The notes beneath the pieces were generated by a model, which searched no databases, was not told the origin of the DNA, and saw nothing but the letters and a program-made list of their open reading frames with translations. A program made the translations under genes and the position numbers. DNA of 64,000 bases from Lunularia cruciata (taxonomy: Eukaryota; Streptophyta; Marchantiopsida; Lunulariales; Lunulariaceae), in the NCBI GenBank assembly GCA_948567375.1, contig OX419760.1:27094001-27158000 (forward strand). The letters run 5' to 3'. Below are positions 47,975-59,192 of the stretch, piece after piece (the stretch's first letter is position 1; every line of letters starts with the position of its first letter).

Positions 47975-48085
47975 TATGCTCCTTCTTCAATAGACAAACT
48001 CAAAGGTGATAAAGATATGTTTAGAATGGTCCAAAATCATTATTCTAAAATAATTGATTATTTGGAAGATGCTAGGCATTTTAGG
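47975..48085 (+). pseudogene. Unrecognised coding relic, copy 2
   Basis: It reads FRMVQNHYSKIIDYLED, matching FRMVMHYYGQISNYLED at 20745-20850. Both are on the plus strand. Family unknown. Confidence 0.4.
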
Positions 48086-48464
48086 TGAAACAAGGGGGCA
48101 TTTGCAAAAAACCCATGCAAAAGAATACAACATTTTAGCCACATGAGATTTCTTAGTGAGATTTGAGAAGGGTTCCTTGTATCCATAAATGGAGCAAGAT
48201 TGTAGAAACAATAGGCCTAATATATGAAATCCTATAGAAAAACTATGGATTGGAAGGACACGCACATTGTCAATTGTCTCATTACAAAAGACATAAAGCA
48301 TAAATGACAATGGTAGACCAGAAATTAAATCACCTTTGTCCTTTTTTTTACCAAATCAATGTGTTGTTTAGTGGTAGCGTAAACATTCCTCCCCCTTCCC
48401 TTGTAAGCACTGAGATGGGAAATGAATATTTCTTAATTTTATATGTACTTCTCTCTCCTATATT

Positions 48465-48760
48465 ATCCTTTGCTCCACCCTTCCTTTGTGATAATTCTCA
48501 AGTTTGCTCCCCTATTTTGTATATCATTCTCTCACTCTTTGGTATCTTTTGCTCCATTCTTCCCTCTTGATAATTCAAGTCTGCTCAATTTTGCAAAAAA
48601 AATTGTTCTCTCTCAAGAAATGGTCTCCTTCATTCACTCTTGATAACGATCAAGTGTGCTTTACTCTTTTTGTTCTTCTTGTTGGTCTCATTTGCTCCTT
48701 CTTGTTCTCTTGATAATTCTCAAGTCTGCTTGATTTTGTCTATTGTTCTCTACTCCTTCT
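48465..48760. repeat. Degenerate pyrimidine-rich tandem repeat
   Basis: The phrase 'tttgctcc..ctt...' followed by 'cttgataattctcaagtctgct' recurs at least four times with a variable 75-100 bp period. Confidence 0.6.
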
Positions 48761-51705
48761 TTCTCCCTCTAGATATTTCCTTCCTTCTCTCTCTCTAAAA
48801 ATTGCCTTCCTCTTCTTTGTTTTCTCTTCTTTCTCCTTGAAAATTGCCTATCCTTCTCTAGATATTACTTCCCTTGGTCTGTCTATTTTTTCTCATGTTT
48901 GATAATTTATCCTCATAAACTCTTTGAGTAACTATTTGTTCATCCCCTCAGAACATTTGAATTGCTCTCTCTTGCATTTGGATGGATTTCTCTCTATGCT
49001 AAATTTGTGTTCTTGCTCTCTTTAAATACTCCCATTCAAATATGTATAACTATAAATCTTTTCAAATTAATATTTAATCTTGCAAACATAAATATATCCA
49101 TTGCATATTTACTCCATGATTTCCTAAAATATTTAACTTGATTTTAAAAGATTTGAAGGCCACCTCAAAGTTTGGCCACATGCAGGAGCACAACGGGGTA
49201 CGATCATGCGGGACAAGTGTTATAGTTTTGAGTTTTTTGAGCACTTTGGTGTAAGCAGCACTAATCATGCCAATATGAAGTAGTTTCCAGCAGAATTGAC
49301 CAAGTCCCTTTAGTCCCAATGTCCTTTAACTGCGCATCTGAATTCACACAAGCAACTCCACGCAAAATTGATCCACAGGATAGAAGATATGGACACTCAA
49401 TTTCAGGATGTCAAAGGCAAAGATCAATAGCATTTACTTAAGTGAAACATTATCAATGGTGGTAGAATCCCTCTTTCCTGTGTAATCTTTCAAAACTTTC
49501 ATAAGGAGAAGTGTCATTCCAAAACATAAACTTGTAGAATTGCCCATGCAAGAATACATTTGAATTGAATTCAAATGTTATTCCTTTTCAACCACATGTC
49601 AATTTCAAAATGATACTCATATCCCTTCTAACTCAAGCAAACCATTTGTTTCCTAAGCAAACCCATCTCATCCCATGCATAAACCCAATCAAACCCATCA
49701 TTAAACTATAGCAAACCCATTGAAAATTGAAATATGGAAATATGTACATAGAAATATCAAACCCATTCACAATTTTTATGATTGGTACAAATATCCGCTA
49801 GGTTTGAAATTGTAAGAAATGTATTTTTCTAAAATAGAAGCTCTAGTTTCCCTTCTATACAATTGATTATTTCTATTGGTAGCTTCTATAAACTCATGCC
49901 CAAAGTTAGCTTCCTCCTCTCTGGATTTCTACTCTGAAATATTGCTTTTATTAATTAAGAAAGTATGCAATATCATAAATCCCTTGATCAATTGGAGAAA
50001 ATGATAATTCCTAATTTGGTTATTAATTGCATTCTCAATTCATACAACAAATGCCATTGATGTTTGATAATACCAACATAGTGTTCATTTAGGACATGGC
50101 ATGTGCTATACAAATGTTGAAATGTTTTTCTATTTCAGGTGTGTGCATGTTTAAAAGACGAAACTAGATGGTGAATTTGCACATAACTAAAATCCTCCAA
50201 TAGATATTATTGGCATTTGAAAGTATTACATGCTCTCTTAATGTTGAGTTCCAACCAAATCTTTGACCTTTTTAAACATGTCATGTTGTGATAGGAGATG
50301 GCATACCTAGACATAAATAATGTAGTCAAACATGAGCACAAACACATAGAAATTGAGATTCACAATAGAGCTTCTTTAAATCAAATGGATGATTTTGCAC
50401 TTATCCTCACTTATCACTTGGTGATATCACTTACCTCTTCCTACTTAAGAAAAATTTCCCATCTATTTTTGGTCTCTAAGCTAAAGGAAAAAGAGTACCA
50501 CCTACTAACCCCATATATCTTTCAAATCCTTTATGCACAGACACTAAAGAAATTCAAGCTCTTTTTTCTAAATCCTTGAGTTTGGTTCACTATAATGGAC
50601 AATATGGCAATGATGACTTTATAAGTGAATTTTTTGGTTATTCCCACTCAAACCTCCCATGAATTCAATCCACTTGCTGCAAAAATGCCATTTTTATTAT
50701 GCCCAAATCTATCCAATGTTAATGTCAATTTTAGCTAGAGTTTATTTTCTTTCTTCCTTCTCTCCTTCTAAAAAGTTATGCTCATTAAGCACAATCACTA
50801 AAGCACTAAATGAGTCCATATCCATCCTCACACATTGTTTAGATGTATGAGGATTGAGCACTCCAAAAAACTCTACTTTTGACTTTGAACTTGCTATGAT
50901 TCTTTACTACTACTTTAACTATTATGATTGTTCTATTATATGCCTAAATCCATGGATATATTCCCACCTGTTTAAAATTTGGTCCATGTAATCAAGTTCT
51001 TATGTATCTTTATATTCCTTTAAACTTGACTTCCAAAAATCTCCACATTCATCATCCACTCAAAACTCCCTTCCCCTTGTAAAAGTTGGATTCTTAAGCA
51101 CACATATATTTCTTTATTTTAATTGGAGCAATCTATGCATACTTATCCACGATATTATTGGAATTTGCTATGTGATGCTATTCACTTCACACCCTTCTCT
51201 TTCTTATCAACACTTATCAAAGGATGAACTCTCTTGCATATCCTTCTTTTCCAATTCCTTTTGAGACATCAACTAAACATAATGAATCCTCGCCCAAATG
51301 TCTCACTATTAATTGAACTACAAAAACTATCATTAAATTCCAATTATAAATCGAGTTTTTTTTCCATTCAAGTTCCTTGACAAGAAAATAATGCACTACA
51401 TTGAAAGTCCCTCATGAGTCCCACTACAAGAGTATTGGCATCAAATTCAAAAGCTCATGTATTAATTACTACAAATTATTTTGTATCAAAGGTTTGGTGA
51501 ATTCTATATGGGCTAACTTTTCCACAAATTATGAGATTTTATTGCTATGTACCATAGGTAACATATCCCATCAAACTTTTTGAGTATCCTTCACCTACCT
51601 CATAAAGACTTTATGTGAAATCACTTAAAAAATATTTCTAGGATCTTTATGGAACCCCAAAACCCCTTTTTGAAAACCTCTTACTAAACTCACTATTATT
51701 AAAGC

Positions 51706-52262
51706 TGACGTGCGCATATACATTGCTACACAACATACATTGCTATCAACATCATACACTATAGAATCACAACTCATACATGAGTCATACATAGACTCTA
51801 CAATGGCACAATCAATCAGATTGTTTACAACTCTCAAATCCACTCAACTGAGATCAATACTTGATTTATCACTCTATAAACTACCAACAACTAGGAACTG
51901 ATTACAAACAAGTCACATCCACTCTAGCTAAGAGAATCCAAGTGATGCTTGCCGGCCTCTGTCCACCATAACCAAGAACTTGAAGGCTCAACATTAGAGA
52001 AGTGAGATCTCTAGAGATGCACTTTGAAAGAATACCCCTTGACTCAAGCTAGGTCTGAAATCCTAATGGTCCCATTGATGGCACACTTGACGGTGCAAAT
52101 GGTGCAAAGTGATAATGGGTCCCACCATGAAATCAATACCTTGAACACAAAATTTGACCATCAGAAAATAGTCTATGCGAAACTACTAAAATAACTCTAA
52201 CTACTATCACTACCACTATAGTGTCTGAGCAATCTAGATATGACACTACAAATGGCATGACA
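51706..52262 (-). repeat. 3' LTR of the MTase/PHD gypsy element
   Basis: In element sense it starts tgtcatgcc and ends gcgcacgtca. It aligns with the copies at 361-858, 27392-27938 and 61945-62388. Its last ~115 bp (S', 51706-51820) are repeated just inside the element at 52263-52388. Confidence 0.8.
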
Positions 52263-52388
52263 ATTGTTGTGCATATATACATTGCTATACAATATACATT
52301 GTTACACAACATACATCGCTATCAACATCATACACTATAGAAGCACAACTCACATATAAGTCATACATAGATTCTAAAGTGCCAAAAT
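52263..52388 (-). repeat. Extra copy of the LTR end (segment S) next to the polypurine tract
   Basis: In element sense it reads from tggcactttagaatc to atatgcacaaca and matches the terminal part of the LTR. It lies between the purine tract and the LTR start. The left-edge copy of the family has the same arrangement at 256-360. Confidence 0.75.
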
Positions 52389-52399
52389 TGCTCCCCTAG
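52389..52399 (-). promoter_or_regulatory. Polypurine tract
   Basis: ctaggggagca on the minus strand; the left-edge copy has ctagggaggtg at the same place. It would prime plus-strand DNA synthesis in an active element. Confidence 0.6.
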
Positions 52400-52561
52400 T
52401 TGGCAGTTAGGTCCCTCTAACTCCACATAGCCATCTACTCCTAGTATATGGTATACCCTATGATGGGCAAAGATCAAAAGGTTGGGTGCTATGGAGCCCT
52501 ATCGTTAGTCGCCTATCTACAATCTATACCATATAAAGAATGAACTAGCTATAGGTCAAGT

Positions 52562-52696
52562 ACATCTAGGACATAACCATTGTCCATGAGGAACCATCAT
52601 GAGAGGAGGAGTCATACATGCCATATGCCATCCTCTCAAACAACTATCACACACCAGCATAGTAGCAACTCCACCAGAAGAGCCACATAACATACA
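52562..52696 (-). pseudogene. PHD finger at the end of the gypsy polyprotein
   Basis: All eight metal ligands of a C4HC3 PHD finger are present in one open frame: CMLC, eleven residues, CDSC, LRGW, H, two residues, C, fourteen residues, CPRC. The usual Trp sits two residues before the final Cys pair (QWLCPRC), and the frame stops one residue later. PHD fingers read histone-H3 tail marks. Here the domain occupies the position where chromoviruses carry a chromodomain. It is preceded by VVWKDHVPNCVPYHLP in the same frame. The upstream junction to integrase is frameshifted. Confidence 0.85.
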
Positions 52697-53059
52697 GTTC
52701 AAGCCTACACTAGTGCCAAGCGGGTCCATAGTACCATCAATTTTTGGGAGGTGGTATGGCACACAATTGGGCACATGATCCTTCCAAACAACACTATCAT
52801 GTCCTTCCAACACAAGAACTCTAGATGGAAAATCTCATGCACTCTCAAGATAGTGTGTCCTGTCAAAACATCAAGTGTCATTGGTGTTGTCTGCTATAGA
52901 TATACATAGTTTCATAGATGAAATTGACAAATTGATGGTCTATAACCTCCTCCTTGAATGGTAGCATAGCATAAGGTATCTCTATGTTGAGTAATTGCCA
53001 AGTTCTCAAAGGCCATTGGCATCACTCTTCAAAAGACCTCTGCCCACTAAGAACATGCG

Positions 53060-53900
53060 CTTATCCATACATCTAGATCATCCAAGTCCAAAACTATAGT
53101 AGAATGGCTGCAAGTAAATCTGGATCTTGTCCATAGAGTAGAAAGTAAGGAGAGAAGGATGCTAAGGAGGCTTGCTGGATGAACCAATAGACCATGGCCA
53201 ACCAAGGCAACTAGAGATCCCAATCTCCCAAGTGACCTCTCTACAAACCATACTTTCATAATCCTCTCTTCACCGTTTGGACCACTCTCTCTGCTAAGCC
53301 ATTTGCCTCTAGGTGATCTCGGGAGGTAGTAGAATGATCAATCAAAGCCTTGTCATACAAGACATGAAACTTCCCCAAAAACTTTGTACCCTGATCAATC
53401 AAAACCTTAGCTGGTGCACCAAAATGACTAAGAACCCAATCTAGGAAAGAGTAAAGCCGTCCCTTCACTAGACTTGTCAAGAAGTGCCACCAACTCAATC
53501 CACTTGGAGAAGTGCTCCACCATCACCAAAACATACCAATGATATCTCATAGTCAATGGTAAAGGTCTAACAAAGTCCAAACTCCAATAGTAACCCAATC
53601 CCATGATAAGTAATGGGTGTAACAATGGTGTAGTAGTATTGAATGATGCTCTAACTCGGCACAAACCACACATCTGGCAACAAAACATTGTACCTTGGTC
53701 TGCATACTATGCCACCAATAATGACTCTAGAGTAAGTTATATGTATGTTTTACTCTAAAATGTCCTAGCCCTCATGAGCATGATAGACCAATTGTGGTCT
53801 CTGAGATGGAAGTGTTACTACTTGCACTGTACCATCCTCCCATACATGCAAAAGATATATGCACTCCAATCTAAATTGTTTGCTTCACTTAAGGACATGA
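53060..53900 (-). pseudogene. Integrase of the MTase/PHD gypsy element
   Basis: The DDE catalytic core is readable: WSLDFVRPLPLT (first Asp), KVLIDQGTKFLGKF (second Asp) and EANGLAERVVQTVK (catalytic Glu). SPYFLLYGQDPD near 53110-53150 marks the end of the core. The N-terminal zinc-binding part near 53640-53700 retains Cys residues. Frameshifts and stops interrupt it. Confidence 0.88.
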
Positions 53901-54169
53901 TCTCTCTCCTTGGCCCCAAATATGCCACCCACAACACCAATGCAAATATAGTCCATCACTAAGATGTCACCATGTATGTCTCGCTGAACTGTACCAATAT
54001 CTTCACACTTTGGATCTATGACCTCAATAACTCTTCTTGTATGCATTGAGAGAGATACCACCAAAGCCTTAGAAAATATACACAGAAAGGCCAATGCATG
54101 CCAACTTGGCACCATCTCCTCATCTGTCTCACCATGCCAATGTGCTCCAGTCTGATCCTATTGGCTGGG

Positions 54170-54600
54170 ACATGGGTTTCTACTCAACACATATGCATCA
54201 CGCTTCATCACTCCAAGTCTGTGAACAACTATGAAATCATACTCATGTAAAATCAGAGCCTATTTTGCAAGCTTCCCAAAAAGCTTGTCAGACTCCATAA
54301 ACCACTTTAGCAATTGATGATTAGTGATGAGAGTGAAGGGGTTACCAAATAGGTAACATCAGAAATGTGCTACTGCCCAAACTGTTGCCAAGGACTCTCC
54401 CTCATATGAACTATACTTCACCTCCACTAAATTGTTGAAGCAACATGCATAGTCCACCACAAACTCCTTCTCCTCATCATCATGTTGAGTGAACACTGCT
54501 CCAAGCCCCAACATACTCAAATCAGTATGAACCTGAAATGGTCATCCTTTGATCAGTCTCCTCAAAATAGGAGCAAATGTCAACCTCTCCTTGAGCTTTA
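54170..54600 (-). pseudogene. RNase H of the MTase/PHD gypsy element
   Basis: Minus-strand frames give GAVFTQHDDEEKEFVVDYA, KYSSYEGESLATVWAVAHF and NPFTLITNHQLLKW, the characteristic order of gypsy RNase H (E-G-E-x-L-A-x-V-W-A). Several stops. Confidence 0.8.
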
Positions 54601-54754
54601 CAAAAGCTCTCTCTTGCTTATTTCCCTAACACCACTCTTGTGTAAGCTTGGTCAGCTTTGTCAAGGCTTTGGCAATGGCACTAAATCCTCTAACATAACA
54701 ACAATAAAAGTTTACCAACCCAAGGAATGCTCACACTATGCTCACATTTATAGG

Positions 54755-55340
54755 TCAAGGAATATGTGCAATAGCCTCCACCTTGGTATATTGAACACCA
54801 AGTCCTCCGGGGTAAATAGTGTGACCCAAATACTCAACTTGATCATGGAAGAACCTACAATTCCAAAGATGTAATTTGAGTCCATGAGATCTTAACCTCT
54901 CAAAAACCTCTAACAAATGTCTCTCATGCTCCTCCACAATAGTGCTATAGACCAAAATGTCATCAATATAGCACCAAGCAAAATCCAATCTAGTTAGTAT
55001 CCTATCCATGACCCTTTGGAACTCAACAAGAGCATTCTTCAACCCAAATGGTAAGAACCTCCACTTATATAACACATCCTTGCCATGAGTATCAATAGCC
55101 CAAAATGTTATCTTGACTTATCCTCCTCCTTGATGAGAAATTGATAATATCCTGCTCTAAGATCCAAAGTACTAAATACCTTGCATGCCCAATCGCATCA
55201 AAGATCTCATTTGCTATAGGCATGGTATACCAATCAGCCCTAATCTATTGGTTGATAGGACGGTAATCTCCACACATCTTCTATCTGTGTAGTTGCCATG
55301 CATATCCTTCTTGGTTGGCATCATTGTTGTTGATGCATAC
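54755..55340 (-). pseudogene. Reverse transcriptase of the MTase/PHD gypsy element
   Basis: The open part (54755-55075) reads WRFLPFGLKNALVEFQRVMD, the catalytic box CYIDDILVYS, and then FFHDQVEYLGHTI. ITFWAIDTHGKDVL lies immediately upstream in another frame, and the fingers region near 55250-55340 is recognisable (MMPTKKD). The YIDD box is intact, but upstream stops make the copy inactive. Confidence 0.92.
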
Positions 55341-55939
55341 TCTCAATGTGAAATCTCCACCAAACCAGCCTCAAAAAGGTCACTGCTTTAACTCTAAATC
55401 AATATTCTCTCCATATCACTATATTGATAAGGACATCAGAAAATTGGTGTATTGCTAGTAAGCTCAATTCAAATACCAGGTCCCTTCAGAGCACCCAAAT
55501 CCTTCATATTGAAGGCAAAACAACTCGTGTAGCTCCTCCAAAACCTCCAAACCCTCCGTCTTTCCTCTCTTATAAGCTTGGCTCCAAGATTTAGCTCCCA
55601 AGTATCCTCTATAACTATCGTAGGAGTGGAAGATGTAATAAATGGCTACTATACTGGGCCCTTGGGAGTAGTAGATTCATGCTCTCAACCACTAGAGGTC
55701 CCAACCTTTGTGTGAAAAACTCCCTCCACTTTGGCTGTAAGCTCTACACGTCCTCTAACTGCACTCCAAGTAGACCAAGGATGTAATCCAAGTAGCACAC
55801 GATCACCTGGATGGACTCCAAGTAGACCAATCTCCTTAGTAGCTATTGGCTATGTCCCAAGAATACCATGTCTACTTGGTCCATCACCCCTTGCATGTGC
55901 TTAAATCGTCTTGATATGCATAGGGCTTACAAGTGTTTG

Positions 55940-57005
55940 AGTGGTGATGCCTATCAACCGCATCCTACATTGCTCTGCCAAGCCAAGGCTCACAATCCAG
56001 GTCAAACAGTTCAGGTCTATAACCTGACCTAGCACCTTACGTCTAGATGCCTCTAACACTATTAGAACAACAATAATACCAATGTTAAAACCTATAGCTT
56101 GCTCTCTCTCATCGGCGTTGAGCTCCACCAACTATTGTAACTATGAGTCCCAAACAAGTCCAGGTCCTCTCTCTCAAAAAGCATGAGAGCTTGGGAAACT
56201 CATGAATATGGGAATGCGGCTCTTGGCTATCCAACTAGGTTCACCATTGCCATAGGTGACCTATCAACCACTACCACCATCTCAGACTATTGCCCAACAT
56301 CCAAGATGTTACAACAAGGATGTGGTCAAGTCGTTGAATCCCATCATAAGCATGTTGTAAAACCTCTTTGGGTAAGAGGTTTGTCCACCAAAGACAAGAG
56401 AATGAGCCCATGATCCTACTCTGGCTGCATCTAACAATACAATAGGTCCCATCCTAGAATGGACCTTATATGTACTCACCACCACTTGGGTACAAGAATC
56501 ACCTATCAAAGGAATGTTCTCCAAAATGTAAGTTAGAGAAATGGACTTATGAACCTAGAGATGTTGTAGTATCTATAACATCTCCCAAAACACACCAAAA
56601 CAAGGATCCTTAAGACCCAAACCTCAGCCAACATATGTATGTCCTTGACATAGCCATCCAAAAATCACCTAGTGAACATGCCCATGTCTCTCTAGATCAT
56701 GCACCCCTAGTAAGGAAATGTCTACCGGTAGAGCCTTTTGGTAACCTCTGACTTTTGACATCAATAATAACTTAGGATACCAATTGGCACACTTGGCCTA
56801 TTGGTATCCTAAGTTATTATTGATGTCAACAGTCAGAGGTTACCAAAAGGCTCTACCGGTAGACACAAGTGTGCCACATGATGTAGAGAGACTCACCCAA
56901 TAGTCTCATCTCTCTCCATATACAAGCACCTATGTACTCGTATACCCACTTGTAATACCGCAGCTAGTCCGGTGATAATCACACCAAACAACTCCAATAG
57001 ACATA
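55940..57005 (-). pseudogene. DNA (cytosine-5) methyltransferase domain of the gypsy polyprotein
   Basis: This domain would transfer methyl from S-adenosylmethionine to cytosine in DNA. Motif I, the AdoMet site, reads LLELFGVIITGLAAVLQ (about 56951-57000). Motif IV, the catalytic loop, reads VIFGWLCQGHTYVG (about 56625-56665), with Leu for the Pro of P-C-Q but Cys and Gln kept. It is followed by GLGLKDPCFGVFW. Motif VI, E-N-V, appears as ILENIPLIGDS, in frame with motif IV, then VLLDAARVGSWAHS as around motif VIII. Near the C-terminus NADEREQAIGF and ASRRKVLGQVIDLN match motifs IX-X. The domain lies between protease and reverse transcriptase. It carries stops plus a 147-bp fold-back insertion between motifs I and IV, so it is inactive here. 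Confidence 0.85.
56719..56865. mobile_element. 147-bp fold-back element (MITE-like)
   Basis: Arms of 65 bp at 56719-56783 and 56801-56865 pair with a single mismatch around a 17-bp loop. The ends are tgtctaccggtagagcc and its complement. It splits the methyltransferase reading frame. No flanking target duplication is visible. The loop contains ggcacacttg, whose complement caagtgtgcc adjoins the right end at 56866-56875. The near-identical arms imply a recent insertion or recent arm homogenisation. Confidence 0.9.
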
Positions 57006-57299
57006 CTCCCTCTATTGGATACTACCAAGAAATGAGTGTGGTATCTAGAGGTGTCAAAGATCAAATCTGGAGGCTCATCCTCACACTCATCTCCTAATGG
57101 TATGAAGGCTCCACTCCAAGCATGTTGCACCAATTGATCTGCATGTTGCTGCAATGCCTCCTCTAAACTCCACAATAGAACATCCAAGGTGGATGGAACA
57201 ATCCTACTTGTACTCCAAATCTAAGTGATCTCCTCTGGTACTGAAATATCCTCTGCATGTGCATTCCCCTCTAACAAGTCACCAAGCCAAGTAATTGCA

Positions 57300-58093
57300 C
57301 CATTGAAAGTTGAAACTGATGTTGCCATGGTCACAAACTATAGTGAGCCAAGACTGCCACTACTAAAGCATACTGTTAGGAAACATACCCGTCTCTCACC
57401 AGACTGCCAACCTGATCTATGGGAGGTTGTCTCCTCCCAATAGCCAATGTTGAAACCCATGGGATATAACATTGCTCCTCCATTTAGCACATTGTATGAC
57501 TCAATTATTGTTGCAATAGCCTGAGCTCGCACCACCAAGCTATAAGTTGGATGACCAGGTTGAACCTAGAGAACAAGCTCCAAACATGTGATATATTGTG
57601 TCAAACCACCACTTAGAGATATCTAGATCTGAAATGAACACCTCTCCACATTGGTCTTCCGTAACTCCAAACCAACTATTGTAGCCTTCCTCAACATAAG
57701 GGGCTACACACCAAAGTCTAACAAGACTCTTTGTGGTGTATAGACCTTACTTGAAGGTCCCACCAAACAGAAAATCCCCCTTTGGTTATCCAATAGGACA
57801 ACACCAGGTGTGAACCGCACTCTCTCAAAGGCCGGTCTAGTTGGCAACTTGTCCAATCTAGCCATTGCTACTTGCCATAAACCATTAATCGTTGAACATA
57901 TCCCATACTCCTCAACCAAGTTAGCTCCACTATCAACCACCTCTACTCTAGTAGTAGGAATTACATCATCCCTACTCTCACAAAGCATGGTAGCTAACCG
58001 GAACATTAGGGTTGGGTCAACTCCCAATGTAAACATATCACTAGCTAAAAACAAAGGGCACCGCATAATCAGTTGAGCCACTCCCAACATCAT
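57300..58093 (-). pseudogene. Aspartic protease region of the MTase/PHD gypsy element
   Basis: An open stretch of 129 residues (57704-58093) ends QRVLLDFGV, and the sequence continues LMLRKATIVGLELRK. V-L-L-D-x-G followed by a hydrophobic helix is the retropepsin active site of plant gypsy elements, with Ser replaced by Phe. Downstream IIESYNVLNGGAMLYPMGF then HRSGWQ (57338-57480) matches the second half of the fold. Inactive. Confidence 0.7.
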
Positions 58094-58212
58094 GCTAGTC
58101 TATGTAGTAGCAGGTGGCTAACTAGCAAGTAGTCTATCATGCACTCCATCACCACCTACCACACAATGTCTGCAATGCCTCAAATAGCATGAAAGATTGG
58201 TTGAAGTCTGAC

Positions 58213-59190
58213 CTATCTCCCAACCTCTCCTCTTTGTGGGTCCAACTCCATTGATGCTCTTCTAGGCTTTGGAGTACATATTTCACTCCTAGTCATTGCT
58301 ATAGATATATCCACTTGTGTTGCTCCGCACATGAATTCCAAAGCATCTCTATCACCAACATATGAGGTAGAAGCCTCGGCACCCAAATTTGATCTCCTTT
58401 GAGCAATGGCCATACTAGCCAATCTTTGCTCCAATTGCTCAATCCAAGTAGCCATAGCTATATCAAAAGTAAGGGTAGGTATTGCACCCCTACTAGATGT
58501 AGATCCTCTACCACCACCTCTACCACCTCATCCTCCATGAATTGGAGCTCTTCTACTACCTACCATAGCAACACTACCACTCCGTAACTCTGGGTGTAGG
58601 TCAAAGCATTGGTCACTAGTGTGACCAAATCTATGGCAATGCTCACACTGCCTCTGTGCTGGCTGTGATGCACCAGAGGTATCAAGTCCGTTGCCTTGAG
58701 TACACTCTCTCCTATGATGAAGTCCACCACAAGTCCAACAAGCAACACCACTACTCATTGGCTGTTGCTGACCCACAAATGAAGGTAAGGATCTAACTAC
58801 AATAGGCCATCCACTCGCTCCATAGGATCTAGGCTATCCACCCTGTCCTCAAAAACCAACTAGGCATAGTGCACTTTGTTGCACTTTAGAAGAAGTAACA
58901 ATTGGGGATGAGGTCTCCTTACCAAATCTAGATGTCACCACTCTTTCTTCCACCATGTTGAGCATAATACGCTTAGCCAAACCAAAGACCACTGCCAAAG
59001 TAGGCAAAGTAGCTTATAACAATGTAGCTCACAAACTGTACATTACAACTCCATATTCAGTATCCCATACCAAAACTTGATTGCATGGGCTTCAATAACT
59101 CTCTAAGTAAAATTGATCAGCCATTTCATACAAGTGTATGCCTCGTGTAGGCTCTTTCCAGCCTTCCATTGGAACTCATGCAAGCTGCTT
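58213..59190 (-). pseudogene. Gag C-terminal half with zinc knuckles
   Basis: Near 59080-59180 WKAGKSLHEAYTCMKWLI matches the Gag region after the capsid. At 58528-58776 two Cys/His knuckles follow: CWTCGGLHHRREC, one residue off the C-x2-C-x4-H-x4-C spacing, and CEHCHRFGHTSDQC, canonical. Downstream at 58213-58455 lies a helical stretch, WIEQLEQRLASMAIAQRR. The nucleocapsid would package genomic RNA. The solo LTR at 59193 separates this from the upstream half. Confidence 0.8.
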
Positions 59191-59192
59191 AG

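Larger units (their letters stand above)
45944..51700. other. Decayed intergenic DNA
   Basis: No gene can be supported in about 5.7 kb. It contains a CpG-containing patch at 46490-46640, tandem repeats at 47190-47425 and 48465-48760, a coding relic at 47975-48085, and AT-rich sequence otherwise. Confidence 0.4.

Noticed and set aside
47190-48760. CRISPR-like array
   Set aside because: Units are contiguous and diverged without unique spacers, and this is a plant nuclear sequence.
55901-56131. Membrane-protein-like hydrophobic stretch (IIVVLIVLEAS)
   Set aside because: It sits within the methyltransferase C-terminal region between the EREQ and RRKVLGQ motifs. The hydrophobicity reflects decay, not a membrane segment.
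56719-56865. Intrinsic terminator or small-RNA hairpin
   Set aside because: The 65-bp arms with defined ends inside a retroelement ORF fit a fold-back transposon better. No T-run or promoter context.
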